A stretch of DNA of 64,000 nt from positions 4,231,001-4,295,000 of the forward strand of contig OU015652.1 in assembly GCA_907165275.2 (NCBI GenBank), in the 5' to 3' direction. The stretch comes from Zygaena filipendulae. Taxonomy: Eukaryota > Arthropoda > Insecta > Lepidoptera > Zygaenidae. This document shows, piece after piece, positions 1 through 11,259 of the stretch. Numbering within the stretch: the first letter of the stretch is position 1; each line of letters opens with the position of its first letter. A model generated the notes under the pieces. The model did no database searches, was not told the origin of the DNA, and saw only the letters and a list, made by a program, of their open reading frames with translations. A program made the translations under genes and the position numbers.

Positions 1-160
1 GTAAAGCTACTGCGGATTATTCTTGTTTCTTCTGACTTATTGGACAGATAATAAGTATTACTGTTGAATCTTCGCTTCGTCATTTTCCATGAAATAGTTT
101 TAGTAAAGTTAATACTTGAGAAAAACTCTAAAGTCCACCTATATCTAATCTATTTTATAT

Positions 161-235
161 ATAGTCCACCGCGGTTTCACACGCGCGAGTTTCGGAATTC
201 TCGCAGGAACTATCAGAGATTAGCCGGAACAAGCA
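161..235 (-). repeat. Helitron-like 3' fragment
   Basis: CCACCGCGGTTTCACACGCG followed by GGAATTCTCGCAGGAAC; truncated on both sides. Confidence 0.5.
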
Positions 236-400
236 GATAGACAGACAGAGAAAAAAAAATAGAAATTGGTATTTTTATGTAAGTAGGTATAACTGTAGGC
301 ATAGTACATAATAGGCATATACTTTCATATGCATTTAGTGAAAGGATGTTAATTTGGAATCATAAACAGACACTTCAATTTTATTTACCTGTTTAGATTA

Positions 401-642
401 TCTATCTATATATATAAAATGCTTTGTCCTGAATGACTGATGGATCAACGCGCAGCCTAAACCGCTGATCGTAGAAACCTGAAACTTGGAGGGTGTGTTC
501 TTTGTACGACGTAGGCATTCGGTAAGAAAGGATTTTTGAAAATTCAACCCCTAAGGAGATGAAAAGGGGTTGCAAAGTTTGTATGGAATAATTTCGCGGG
601 AACTTCGAAATTATCGCGGGTGAAACCGCGCGGGACAGCTAG
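401..642 (+). mobile_element. Helitron-like element, family 1
   Basis: Starts at TCTATCTATATATATAAAATG, then CTTTGTCCTGAATGACTGAT. It ends with the GC hairpin of GTGAAACCGCGCGGGACAG followed by CTAG (639-642). Two more copies lie at 10689-10933 and 13874-14121. The 3' hairpin plus CTAG fits Helitron ends. Confidence 0.75.
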
Positions 643-882
643 TAATTTATAAATGTGCATTTTTGTAGACATATCTGTAGATATGTGTGTTATACTTCGT
701 ATGTATGTTCGCGCATATACTGCTAGAACGATGATGATAAAATCACACAAAATAATTTTCTAAATGAACACGTAATACTTTTTCACCAGTATTTCCTGAG
801 GGAAATCCACGTGGGCAAAGAAGCTATACTATATATTTTTATACTATATTCCTTAAATTTTAAAATGTTATCTATTTTTAAA

Positions 883-1016
883 ACTCCATTCCCATTCCAG
901 GTCGGCAACGCACCTGCATGCCTTCTGGTGTTGCAGATGTCCATGGGTGGCGGTAGTCACTTGCTTTCAGGTGTACCACCTGCCCGTTTGCCCCCTATGA
1001 TATAAAAAAAGATAGT
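883..1016 (+). mobile_element. SINE 3' fragment
   Basis: Matches the 3' part of the SINE at 62375-62730: CATTCCCATTCCAGGTCGGC, then GCATGCCTTCTGGTGTTGCA, ending TTTGCCCCCTATGATATAAAAAA. 5'-truncated; no tRNA-like head. Confidence 0.75.
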
Positions 1017-1460
1017 TAAAAAAACTTATTTTTGACCCTTATAAAGCATTGCATTATTGTGTCTTTTAAATATCTTCAATATAGAGACGCGTTTCAACTT
1101 ACAGTCTCATTTAATGTATAGATAGATATATATTATGATTGTAAATTCACAGCGTAACATTGATAAAAGTTTCCAAACCATTACCCTTAAGGTTGGGAAA
1201 AGTACTCCTTTATGTTGAAATCCCTTTCCTTTTACTCAACGTTATATATTTTTGTCTAAAGAAATTTTCTCACCACTGATAAATTCCAGCACCAAATTTT
1301 ATTTGAGAACCACAAAGATTGCTTAGAACAGGATGATTTTATTCCGATGAGATAGTACATTGAGTTATTTAAATACCAAAACAATCTTGTTGTCATGGTT
1401 TTAGTTCAGCCTAGAAATAGTCTGAGAAGTGCAGGTCTACATTTTAAAGTTTCTATACTA

Positions 1461-1690
1461 GATAGTGGGCAAACGTGCACGTGGTACACTTTATGGTAAG
1501 TGATTACCGCTGCCCATGGACATCTGCAACACCAGAAGGCATGCAATTGCGTTGCCGACCTGCAATGGGGATGGGAACTGGCTTTCAAGTGGGGCTGCCG
1601 GAACACACCGTTAGGTGCTTGACGACAGATTTACAACTGGAAGGTGGTATAGCTAGCCAGCCGGACACTAGAAAGTGCCCTACCACTATG
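1461..1690 (-). mobile_element. SINE 3' fragment
   Basis: Minus copy of the same SINE, from GTGGGCAAACG to about CACTATGC. It includes GCAACACCAGAAGGCATGCA and TTCAAGTGGGGCTGCCGGAA but lacks the A and B boxes. Confidence 0.75.
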
Positions 1691-1699
1691 CAAAATGCA

Positions 1700-1945
1700 C
1701 CATGCTAAAAGGTAGCCTATGTCCTTCTCCGTACCCCCGACAACGTATATGCAAAATTTTGTGGTGATCGGTTGAGCCGTTTAACCGTGATAGAAAGTAC
1801 CCTATGTCCTTTTCTGTACCCCTGACAACGTGCATGCCAAATTTCATCCAAATCCGTTCAGCCGTTTTTGCGTGATTGAGTAATAAACATCCAAACATCT
1901 AAACATCCAAACATCCACACTTTCACATTTATAATATTAGTAGGA
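1700..1945 (-). mobile_element. Helitron-like element 5' part with internal duplication
   Basis: The 5' end, read on minus, is TCCTACTAATATTATAAATG (ending 1945). A roughly 85-bp block (TATGTCCTTCTCCGTACCCC..GCAAAATTTTG..) occurs twice (about 1711-1790 and 1797-1875). The CTAG hairpin end is missing, and the element abuts the SINE at 1461-1690. Confidence 0.65.
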
Positions 1946-2523
1946 CTATGAATGTAAAGGTAGTGACTATAAATTGATTTTTGACTGGTTTTTTAAGACT
2001 CATTCTATCGAGGTGCGGTAAAATTTGTGTGTTTTACCTCAAATATGTTAGAATCCGGAAAAAACTGTCTATTAAATAGTACCTAATAATAATTATGATA
2101 TAATATCAATCACATTAAAGTTACCACCGTCAATAGTCACCATGAAAATTCAAAAGAATCAAGTCCGATTCCCACTCCGCAGTCCTGATATTTTCTGCCG
2201 TATTTATTTTATTTATTTGTGTAAAAAAAAAACAGACGAAAACAATTCTGAATCTAGACTTGTTACATGAGTCCTCACATATTGCATCAATAAGAAGACT
2301 TGAATCGTATTCGATTGCGAACAAATAAAACGACCGGATCTATCGGATGTGATACTGCGAAATGTGTCTGGGAATTTTCCCTCATGTTCGAGCAAAGGGA
2401 CCTAAAATCTTTTTCACTTCAAAGAGCCTTCTATCCACAGAACAGATGGAAATGACATTAACTAAGTTTATTATGAAAACAAACGAAAACCAGTGTCGCC
2501 GAGTGATTGTAAGTAGTCACAGA
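1946..2523. other. AT-rich stretch, nothing recognised
   Basis: No convincing ORF, RNA or repeat found. Confidence 0.4.
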
Positions 2524-2833
2524 TAATCTATACTATAATAAAAGAGTAGAATCTGCGATTCTGTACATTGAATAGTTTTACCTAAAATTGAGAGGGTTGA
2601 TAAAAGAAGAATAACCAAGCCCAAAAAAAAAGTTTTTAAAATTCTTTTCTGTCTATCTGTCTGTCTGTTCGCGATAATCTCCGCATCTACTGAACCGATT
2701 ATCATGCAGTTTTCACAGGTAGATTAAGCTTAGGCTGGAGCTACATAGGCTTTGTTTCATTTAAATCGGATGTCAGGAAAAAAGTTGTTATATAAAAACG
2801 TTCCACGCGGGTGAAACCGCGGGGCAGAGCTAG
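2524..2833 (+). mobile_element. Helitron-like element, family 2
   Basis: Starts AATCTATACTATAATAAAAG, includes GTCTGTCTGTTCGCGATAAT and the CTACATAGGCTTTGTTTCAT block, and ends GTGAAACCGCGGGGCAGAG plus CTAG (2830-2833). Other copies: 13511-13833 and 63130-63400, both minus. Confidence 0.75.
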
Positions 2834-3342
2834 TATAATAATAATACTATACTAGTAGGTAGTAGTGCACAAAACTATTCATCGCACACAAAAACATTAA
2901 TTAACGTAACGGTAACGAAATGTATTATACGCCGTCTGGTTAGGTTTTAACTTAGTCGTTGTTTACATAATTCACAGCTTCGGGAATATTGTGGAAAATA
3001 TTTACGGGATGCCAACAAAAGAAGTTTTTAAAATGTTAGAGCATTCGCTCTAACTTCCTTAGCAACCTTAGTGACCTGCCCACATGTCATCTCTAGTTAT
3101 TTCTTTTCTCTGTGCTTCTATCTAGGCCCAATCTAGACACATAATTATTATTTACCTAACCCAATAGCAGCTGTATTCGCATCGATTTACCTATACGTTA
3201 CATAATAATACTTAATTAATCTTCATTTCGGAATATAAAAAAAAAATATTAACCCATTATAATAAATTACCTATATTACTCTATTAAAAACCTATTTCAG
3301 TTCTTTTGTTTAATAGAAAATTTATTCATCCTTACATATTAT

Positions 3343-3416
3343 AAAACAGTCCTTTGCCGCGTCTGTCTGTAATTTCGGAGTTCCCGCTCACTCTGCGGAG
3401 AAGGACCGCTAGTGTA
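3343..3416 (+). repeat. Deleted Helitron-like element, family 3
   Basis: Retains the family-3 start (ATATTATAAAACAGTCCTTT, GCCGCGTCTGTCTGT), then jumps to a GGAGTTCCCG block and GCTAGTG; the middle is deleted. Confidence 0.55.
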
Positions 3417-3499
3417 GATACATTTTTTTGTAATGGAATCTATTTTTAAAATATCTCTTATTGTATAGAGATAGACACAACAAAACTGTCAAAGGAACA

Positions 3500-3690
3500 T
3501 AATATTTGAAATGAAACGAAATGAAATGAAATAAACTTTATTTGTTACGACAACCGTTAATATATACAATAACAAAAACAAGCACAACCAGCGTGTCGCA
3601 ACAAAAAGGCAACCAGCTCAGCATAAGTCGGGAACCGGGGGGCCGACGCTGATCTTCCGCTGGTGCCGCATGTGGCGTCACGGATGTGAG
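3500..3690 (-). mobile_element. LINE 3' UTR fragment with (CATTT)n-type tail
   Basis: On minus: CCCCCGGTTCCCGACTTATG, GACACGCTGGTTGTGC, then AACAAATAAAGTTTATTTCA and short pentamer repeats (plus 3508-3535). A polyadenylation hexamer lies just before the tail. It may be the tail of the RTE relic next to it or of a separate insertion. Confidence 0.55.
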
Positions 3691-4915
3691 CGAAGAGAAA
3701 AACTTAAATTATATTTTTATATTAATTTCATACATACAGGTAATCTCAAACCGTAATAGGCAATAGCTGAAGACAAAAAGAAGTCGCAAAATATGTACAT
3801 AAATTACATTATAATATTACATAAATAAAATAACAGCGTCAAATGTAGCCAGAGACACGTACAGAAATAAACCACGAGACAAAATATTATTTCCGCGGAT
3901 ATTGGCCCGTGTCTGTCCGCAAATGCACAGCCGTGTTACGATAGATGTGAACGCATATGCATTGCATAGGAGAATATTCATCACGGCCCTATGTCGTCCA
4001 AGAGCGGACGTAGGCCTCCTCCAAACTCTTCCACGTCCGGCGATGTTGGGCCGTCGCCATCCAGTTTCGGCCTCCGTGTCGCCTGATATCGTCGACCCAC
4101 CGCCTAGGTGGTCGACCTCGCGGTCTGGTGTTAGTCCAAGGTCTCCACTCCAGCACTTTCCTGGTCCACTGAGCCTTGTCCATTCGTGCTATGTGCCCCG
4201 CACACATCCACTTCCGGTGGGCTATTGTCTCGACCACATCTCTCACGCCGGTCTAGCTCCGTATCCATTCATTTCGTTTGCGGTCGCGCAAAGTGATTCC
4301 AAGCATAGCTCTCTCCATTGCTCTTTGCGCGACTCTGAATTTCTCGGCGGATTGCACCGTGAGTGACATGGTTTCAGCTCCGTAAGTGAATACAGGCAGG
4401 ACACATTGCTCAAATACTTTTGCCTTCAGTGCGTTGGGCAACTTCCCGCGCAGGATACCTACGCTTATTGGCGCCAAAAGCAGCCCAGGCTTGGGAAATT
4501 CGTCGGTCTACTTCAGCCGTTTAGTTATTACTACCCAGCATAATTTATGGCCCAAATAGATGTATTCTTGAATGACTTCGACTGGGAGGAGATAGTTTTG
4601 TGCCTGTGGTATATTTGTGATAATTTTTGTCTTTGAAGTGTTAAATTTTAGGCCTACTTTTCGGGATTCGATTGTGATTTCCTCAAGCATCGCTATCATA
4701 TCTTCAACATTATCCGAGATTAGTACGAGATCGTCGGCAAATCTCAAGTTTGATAGTCGCTCGCCGTCAATAGTAACACCCCTCTCGTCCCAGGTTAACT
4801 CTAGGTCTGTATTAAATAGTTTCGTAGATATAGTGTCACCCTGGCGCACTCCTCTTCCTAATCGGAATTTGTCGGTCTTTTTGTGAAGATTAACGCATGC
4901 TGTAGCTATTACTTA
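3690..4915 (-). pseudogene. RTE-clade reverse transcriptase relic, 5'-truncated and frameshifted
   Basis: The minus-strand translation begins with RT motifs GVRQGDTIS, GVTIDGERLSNLRFADDLVL (catalytic FADD near 4735) and IYLGH in 4508-4849 (continuing upstream to about 4915). It continues in another frame through 4253-4477 (QCVLPVFTYGAETMSLT, VAQRAMERAMLGITLRDR) and in a third through 3989-4246 (WMCAGHIARM, RGRPPRRWVDDI, HRRTWKSLEEAYV). This order and wording is typical of insect RTE-type endonuclease-reverse transcriptases. The endonuclease and the N-terminal half of RT are missing, and at least two frameshifts break it. Plus-strand frames at 3902-4366 and 4617-4886 are antisense shadows. Confidence 0.85.
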
Positions 4916-4960
4916 CTATATACTTACTATATTTAGGAGAATATTATCACAATATTATTT

Positions 4961-5012
4961 TGTCTGCGACGGAACGTGTCTGGCACGCTCAGTGTCTGGA
5001 TAAATGGACCTT
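4961..5012. repeat. Solo end of a TIR element
   Basis: GTCTGCGACGGAACGTGTCT..GGATAAATGGACC matches the terminal repeats of the element at 46298-46712. No partner end was found nearby. Confidence 0.5.
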
Positions 5013-5726
5013 TAAACGGTTTCTGTTTTTACCTCAATATATAAAACTCTTTTTGCGTTATTTTATTTATTTTTATTTATTTATTTTTAGGAAGACCAAC
5101 CGCCTTCAAGAAAAAAACACTTTTGAAAGGTTTTAGAGGTAACAAATCTACCTGTAGGAGACTGACTGGTGTTTCCCCTTCCCGTCAGCCGCTTTGCGTT
5201 GCCTGCGGACCTATGTTCAAGTTCATCCATCCGTGAATATGAATATCATTGCTCTCAACACAGGGCATTTTCATCAAAGCAGACTCTACCCATAATAATA
5301 ATAATTTCAAGGATTTACAAAGAGATTTCTCATTGAGCTTATTAATTTTTAATGATGAATATTATATTTTTCCATAATTATTTGGCGTTCTTACGATCTT
5401 GATGATTTAATCGAAAAAAACAGTAGGTATTATTTTATACGGACTGTTGTTTCATGAATATTAAATAAATAAGTTTAACTGTAGCGCGATATGACATTTA
5501 AAAAAAAACACATCTTAATAATTTCCAGTACCACAATTTAAAAGCAATTTTAAAATACACGTGATCAAATATAGTCTTCACAGCAGCTAAATCAACCAGG
5601 AGGTAAAACGTATGAATTATGAATGACACAAATAATATCAGAGTAGGTAGGTACCTTAGGTAGGTACCTACGTAAATAAAATTAAAATGAACATTAGGTA
5701 ATTACTTAGTAAAGTCTGCACACCGA
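5013..5726. other. Unassigned stretch
   Basis: Mostly AT-rich. The segment 5091-5230 follows a T-rich tract ending in TTTTAG and stays open for about 45 codons in one frame to a TGA; it could be an exon or a repeat 3' end. Copies of the GTAGGTACCT motif lie at about 5643-5672. Confidence 0.3.
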
Positions 5727-5742
5727 TAGGTGGCGCCACCTA
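5727..5742. promoter_or_regulatory. 16-bp perfect palindrome with two AGGTGGCGCC cores
   Basis: TAGGTGGCGCCACCTA. Each half resembles the insect CTCF-type core AGGTGGCGC, recalled and not tested. No flanking gene context supports an insulator. Confidence 0.3.
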
Positions 5743-5872
5743 AATTTTTACCACGCGCTGTCGTTTGCTCACAGTAAATACTGTATTTAGTTGAGATTGA
5801 CAAATTCTGGTAAGACCTTACTTCATAGGATCATTTCTATAGTAAGCTCTTCGCAAGACCTTCACACTATGT

Positions 5873-5985
5873 GAGTCTCCAATAGTCACGATGAAGAAAC
5901 GTGGCGCGGCGCCCTGAGCGTGAGACAGGCGGTGGTGTTCACCTGTCACCACCAGCCCTCGATGATCGTTCGCTTCCCTCTCAAT
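5873..5985 (+). other. Coding-like GC-rich segment, identity unknown
   Basis: Between the TGA at 5872 and about 5985 one frame is open and reads HDEETWRGALSVRQAVVFTC then HHQPSMIVRFPLN. It is GC-rich against AT-rich surroundings. Splice-like signals are ambiguous: GTGAG occurs both at its start and inside. The frame stays open to 6231 but becomes low quality. It could be an exon or a decayed gene copy. Confidence 0.25.
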
Positions 5986-6477
5986 GGGGGAGGAGTGGGG
6001 TGTTGTCGCTGTCTGAGTGGCTATTTTAAAAAAACTTATATATGCATATTATTATATTCTTATTTAGCTAAGGGAGACCAAATTTTATTCTTCGGTAACA
6101 ATCGATATGTCGAAGGTCGCAAGAGGGGTAAATTCTGCTGTAGTGACAGTGACGAATTGGATAATTTGGTTTTTTCAAGGTATTACAAAAAAACGGCACA
6201 ATTTGATATCGAAACTTCAGAATTAATTTAAACTTATCAAAAAGCTCACTCTTAGAAAGAGCACATAGCCACATACCAATTATAATATTATGGGAAACAA
6301 AGGAAGAACTATCTGGGGGCACGGTAGTGCCCCCGCCAAGACGAGTCAAGCGAAGCGTACTACCTATCTTTTCTCGAAGCGGTTCGTCGTTTTTTTGAAT
6401 CCTTAAAACTTGGGTTTGGTTTATACCAGTTAAACAAAATTCTCGGTATATGTTGCCAATAGCGGACTTATCCTACT

Positions 6478-6718
6478 TCCTACTAATATTATAAACGCGA
6501 AAGTTTGTAAGAATGTATGGATGGATGGATGTTTGTTACTCTTTCAAGCAAAAACTACTGGATGGATTTAAATGAAACTATTATTGTAAAGTTTCATATA
6601 AATCCATCCAGTAGTTTTTGCAGCTTATACATCAGATTTACACATAGGGTACTTTTTATCTCGGAATTCCCGTGGGAACTCTGAAATTAACGCGGGTGAA
6701 ACCGCGGGGCACAACTAG
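6478..6718 (+). mobile_element. Helitron-like element with 5' TCCTACTAATATT end
   Basis: The 5' end TCCTACTAATATTATAAACG is followed by GGATGGATGGATG. An internal inverted duplication (GCAAAAACTACTGGATGGAT versus its complement, about 6546-6622) follows. It ends with the GGGTGAAACCGCGGGGCACAA hairpin and CTAG (6715-6718), then T. 241 bp. Confidence 0.75.
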
Positions 6719-6993
6719 TCAAACATATAAAGTTTCAAGTCTATAGCTCTTATACTTTAGATTTTATTGATATCTAAAAAACCCTCGTCACTGACTCACT
6801 GATGATCATCAAAATTCTTAGGGTATTTCCTAATATCTTAGAAAGCTAAAATTTGGCATGTCAGCTAGTATTAGTACACAAACAACAAAAAAATTATAAA
6901 ACTTGTAACTTTTATCCCCCAACCCCTTAACTAGGGGATGGAAGTTTGTATGAGAATTCCGTAATTTTGACTTACATAAAGAAATGAAATCCC

Positions 6994-7435
6994 AATCCCA
7001 CCAAAAACATATTCATGTAAAATGATGCCAAGACGAGTCCATATGACGGGCACTGTCAAAAAGTTATCAGATCTCATGTAGAGCCAAGCTTATTTAGCTC
7101 TACACACACACCCTAACTCTACAAGGCCTAACTTTTCAAAATCTACACCTTAGAATATGTGGCTTGGCCGTTTCGTTGCTGCAACAACCTTTGTATAACA
7201 GAGAAGTAATTAACAGTGGATAAATTTTTCACTTTGTGCTCATGTGAATAGAGCGAAATGGGCAAGCCACATATTCTGACTAAGGTGTAGAGTTTGAGTA
7301 GTTAGGCCTTGTAGAGTTAGGGTGTGTAGAGTTATACGCTTGGCTCTACATGAGATCTGATAACTTTTTGACAGTGCCCGTTAATTAAGGACTCGTCTTG
7401 GCATCATTTTACACGGAAATTATTTTGGTGGGATT
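6994..7435. mobile_element. MITE with about 170-bp terminal inverted repeats
   Basis: Left AATCCCACCAAAA..TGTAAAATGATGCCAAGACG is mirrored at the right end. Long inner matches (GGGCACTGTCAAAAAGTTAT, CAGATCTCATGTAGAGCCAA, CTAACTCTACAAGGCCTAAC, CACATATTCT) are inverted. A loop of about 60-80 bp around 7190-7255. No ORF. Superfamily unclear; no target duplication fixed. Confidence 0.75.
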
Positions 7436-7566
7436 AATGGTTCCTAACATCTACCGTACGGTACCGTATTTCTCATTTAATTTAAACATTTCTGTTATAC
7501 AACTGAAGTTCCGTAATGATATTTTTTTGTTTGGACTTTATGTTGAACAGTTAATATTATGTTTCA

Positions 7567-7789
7567 CTAGTTATGCCCCGCGGTTTCACCCGCGTTAATT
7601 TCATAGTTCCCGCGGGAATTCCGAGATAAAAAGTACCCTATGTGTTAATTTGATGTATAAGCTATATTATTGTAAAGTTTCATTTAAATCCATTCAGTAG
7701 TTTTTGCATGAAAGAGTAACAAACATCCATCCATCCATCCATCCATCCATACATTCTTACAAACTTTCGCGTTTATAATATAAGTAGGA
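7567..7789 (-). mobile_element. Helitron-like element, minus orientation
   Basis: CTAG at 7567-7570, hairpin CCCCGCGGTTTCACCCGCG, (CATC)n at about 7722-7750, and 5' end read on minus TCCTACTTATATTATAAACG. Same family as 6478-6718. Confidence 0.75.
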
Positions 7790-8204
7790 TTTGAATTAGA
7801 GAGCAGAGTTTAGAAGATAAAACTAGTAGATAATATTGATTTGCTCTTATAAGCCTATGTCAGACGAAAATAATATGTAGGAGTACGAGAAAAAGTTGGA
7901 GTTGCTCGACCCCGTTCGACGTATGTATGAATAATAAAACACAATTGCTAGAACCATCATAAAGGAGCATGTAAATCCATTATGAGGTTAATAAAAATTT
8001 TAATTAAACTTTTTTAATCAAACGTCGTCGTATTGTATATTAAAACCCCTTTGTTTGATGTGCGTAGGTAAATTTACTACCTATACTTATACATATATTG
8101 ATATAACTGCAGTGGCGAGTCGCCATTGCGCTGAACGTTGCTTTTTTTTTTCTTTAAAATTTTCTATGCAAGCGATTCCTTTGCACATTCAACCAATATA
8201 CCAG

Positions 8205-8351
8205 GGGCCGTATTTTCGAATTGCTCGAATTACTTTCGCACACGGAATCGCGAATTCACATATATTTTCTCATATATTTTTTAAGCATTCACGTGTGAAT
8301 CTTGCGATTCCGTGTGCGAAAAGTAATTCGAGCGATTCAAAAATACGGCCC
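8205..8351. mobile_element. Palindromic MITE, GGGCCGTATT ends
   Basis: GGGCCGTATTTTCGAATTGC, then ACTTTCGCACACGGAATCGC, is mirrored as GCGATTCCGTGTGCGAAAAG..AATACGGCCC. The arms are about 65 bp with few mismatches around an AT-rich loop; the transcript would be a long hairpin. Confidence 0.75.
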
Positions 8352-8610
8352 TAGTTGTATTGCACGGAGAATTCATTCGCTCGGTATTGGATTTCGTTTT
8401 GTTGCTGGTGTGGTAAAAATTATAAAATCGATTAATTTTAAAATTCATTTCAGTAGTTTTCACTTTTCAGCTACACGTATAAACTGAGCATTATATAATG
8501 CTCAGTTTTAATGAAATCCGTTAAGCTTTTTGGGCTAACGAACAAACCAACAACAGTTTATTATTATTTATGTTATGAATATTTATTTTTAATTTTATAA
8601 TTTATCCTTA

Positions 8611-8825
8611 TATTATATTGTAAAACAAATCCCTCCGCCGTGTCTTCTGTCAGTCTGCCCGTCTGTCTGTCTGTTTGCAATAGACTCAAAAACTACTGAA
8701 CGGATTTTAGATCAGTAGATACTAAGATAGAGTGATTCCAGAGGAAGGTTTATAAGTCTGGTTTATTCTGGGATTGCCGTGGGAACTCCAAAATTACCAC
8801 GGGTGAAACCGCAAGAGACAGCTAG
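8611..8825 (+). mobile_element. Helitron-like element, family 3
   Basis: Starts TATATTGTAAAACAAATCCC and CCGCCGTGTC, then repeated GTCTGTCTGT, ending GGGTGAAACCGCAAGAGACAG and CTAG (8822-8825). The terminal hairpin has lost part of its pairing. Confidence 0.65.
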
Positions 8826-9838
8826 TAAAGTGTTTAGAAAAAAAGAATGTTATTCACATCACCGCCAAACATGTAGGAACTACATATACGTATATATATA
8901 CTAATTTAAGCAGCTGCTGAGCCATATGTTATATTTTTTTTTTTTTATTGAAGGACATTTTGATTTCGCCTAACCTAATCCATCCAATATATGTATTTTG
9001 TTAGCAGAAAAAAACCACGGTGATTTATTCTACCAACATTTGGGAATATTCGATTTATTGTTAGAATTCGATACGGGTTTATTAAATCGATTGGTATTCA
9101 TTCAATGCGCTATTGTCTCGTGGTCGAGGAGTTGATGTCTGTTTTTTTCTATTTGCTATATCAATATACAGGGTGTAAGGTAAAACGAGGAACGTATATT
9201 GAACTTGAAGGAGCGTATTCAATATTCGAATCTTGTCTAGAATTTGTAAAAAAAAAACATTATCATTAATTATTTTGATGCAGAAAAATAAATAAACCAG
9301 CAAGTGCCGACCCGATGACGGATCCATACCCAAGGGTTAGTAACCGCTTCTTTCCTACCGCTATACTACCCGCGGGAACTCCAAAATTAACGTCAGTGAA
9401 ACCGAAGGAACATCTAGTAGATATTAATGTACCTAATATTGCTATATGTTCGAAGTTAGTACAACTATAGGTTCTGTATCGCAGATTCACAACGGAAATT
9501 GTTTGCTTTTAATTTAGCTTTGTTTAGATATCGCCGTATGAATATTACGCGTCGTCAGCTCAGATAAAAGGTGAGAGAGACGTGCCACTGAATATATCTT
9601 TGTACATCTATGTAAGCTCACCTAACTCCAATGGATGTACCTACCTTAGCAGTCAAAAACAAAACTCACACACGGCACACAAATTACATACGACAGCAAA
9701 TGGAGACTTTTGAATGTTGCCCTTGGAAATTATTGGGATAGATTTTATATCTGCAGATCGGTTAGACGTTAGCGGGCATAGATCTATTTTTTTATTATTA
9801 AATATAGATATATAACGTATCCTTACATATATCCTATT
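8826..9838. other. Unassigned stretch with one Helitron-like 3' fragment
   Basis: CCCGCGGGAACTCC..CTAG at about 9367-9417 is a Helitron-like 3' end. The rest is AT-rich with no gene seen. Confidence 0.4.
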
Positions 9839-10049
9839 TCCTACTAATATTATAAACGCGAAAGTTTCTAAGAATGTATGGATGGGTGGATGGATGGATG
9901 TTTGTTACTCTTTCACGCAAAGACTACTGAATGGATTCAAATGAAACTTTATAGCTTATACTTCAGATTAACACATAGGGTACTTTTTAACCCGGAATTC
10001 CCGCGGGAACTCTGAAATTAACGCGGGTGAAACCGTGGGGCACAACTAG
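9839..10049 (+). mobile_element. Helitron-like element, same family as 6478-6718
   Basis: 5' TCCTACTAATATTATAAACG, GGATGGATGGATG tract, and the end CGGGTGAAACCGTGGGGCACAA plus CTAG (10046-10049). It is followed within 2 bp by the next element. Confidence 0.75.
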
Positions 10050-10051
10050 TA

Positions 10052-10237
10052 AGTATATTATAAAGAAAAGTCCTCCGCCGCGTCTGTGTGTTTGTATGTC
10101 TGTTCGCGATAAACTTAAAAATTACTGAATAGAATTTCATGCGGTCTTCACTAATAGATAGAGTGATTCATGTATAGTTAATCCTGACTTCCTCGCGGGA
10201 ACTCCGAAATTACCGCGGGTGAATCCATGGGGGACAG
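10052..10237 (+). mobile_element. Helitron-like element, family 3
   Basis: TATATTATAAAGAAAAGTCC, CCGCCGCGTCTGTGTGTTTG, end GGGTGAATCCATGGGGGACAGCTA. The terminal G of CTAG is mutated. It sits directly behind another Helitron-like copy, a head-to-tail pair. Confidence 0.7.
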
Positions 10238-10688
10238 CTATGTAGTTACTACATATTTTTCTTGTTTTAAAATATTATTATATGTATAAAAGTTGGACGG
10301 AAATATGTAGGTAAGTATTTGTGTTTCCAAAGCTTTCCAAGAACTCTGAATTTGAATAAAGAAAACACAAAAGCCCTATATTGTTAGAATAGAGGCAAGT
10401 ATTATAGGTATATCGAGACCGGATCGTTCGGGAATGAGAGTATGAATTTTAAAGAAAGTAAATCGAAATAGAGCGAGCGGTCCCTACACTTCTCGGTGAG
10501 ACGGGAGTAATCTTCGCCTCCCTTAGTACCGAATAACAATTGTATTTTAATCCGCCCAGATCCGCCGCGAAGTCCGAAATTGCTTTTGTTTCACGAACAC
10601 AAAAAGAAGGATAACGTCTCAGATGAAATCTTGATTTGTTTTTGATTATGGAATGCTTATTGCAATACTTGAATTTGTTTTTATTAAT
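10238..10688. other. Unassigned stretch
   Basis: No repeat or gene recognised. A moderately GC-richer block at about 10420-10600 has no convincing ORF. Confidence 0.35.
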
Positions 10689-10933
10689 CTATCTATCTAT
10701 ATATATAAAATGCTTTGTCCTGAATGACTGATGGATCAACGCACAGCCTAAACCGCTGATCGTAGAAACCTGAAACTTGGAGGATGTGTTCTTTGTATGA
10801 CATAGACATCCGATAAGAAAGAATTTTTGAAAAATCAACCCCTAAGGGGATGAAAAGGGGTTGCAAAGTTTGTATGGAACAATTCCGCGGGAACTTCCAA
10901 ATTATCGCGGGTGAAACCGCGCGGGACAGCTAG
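10689..10933 (+). mobile_element. Helitron-like element, family 1
   Basis: Near-identical to 401-642 over its full length, ending GTGAAACCGCGCGGGACAG plus CTAG (10930-10933). Confidence 0.75.
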
Positions 10934-11129
10934 TACATAATAAAAACAAAGTCGTAAGTATATAACCTAGCTAATGTATCTAAAAGTCATTCACGTGCGA
11001 AAAGGTTTTTTTTTAGCTATCACACATTTATGTAACTTGCAAGCATGAGTTATCGATAGTAACTAATAAGTTCCTTATTCAACCTTACACCCAGTATATA
11101 AAAAATAAGAAAGTACTTTTCAACCCTAT

Positions 11130-11198
11130 AGGTACCAAGAGTTCCTGAGGTAATCCCAAAATTGACGCGAAACAGAAATGGCGAGGGAACAACTAGTG
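11130..11198 (+). repeat. Decayed Helitron-like 3' fragment
   Basis: GAGTTCCTGAGGTAATCCC, ACGCGAAACAGAAATGGCGAG and ACTAGTG: the usual end with a damaged hairpin. It lies just downstream of the Tctex1 gene's signals. Confidence 0.45.
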
Positions 11199-11240
11199 GG
11201 CTCACAATAATATCCAGATATACATAGGTACATGACACAA

Positions 11241-11259
11241 TTTATTTAGAGATTTTATT
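11241..11259 (-). promoter_or_regulatory. Candidate polyadenylation signals of the Tctex1 gene
   Basis: Two AATAAA hexamers read on the minus strand (plus-strand TTTATT at 11241-11246 and 11254-11259), about 235-250 bp past the TGA. They are the first canonical signals downstream of the stop that I noticed. No transcript evidence. Confidence 0.45.

Noticed and set aside
3902..4366. 154-codon plus-strand ORF
   Set aside because: Antisense of the RTE reverse transcriptase relic; GC-driven openness only.
5091..5230. Exon after a strong T-rich TTTTAG
   Set aside because: Open only about 45 codons, next to retroelement debris whose tails are also T-rich; not enough to call.
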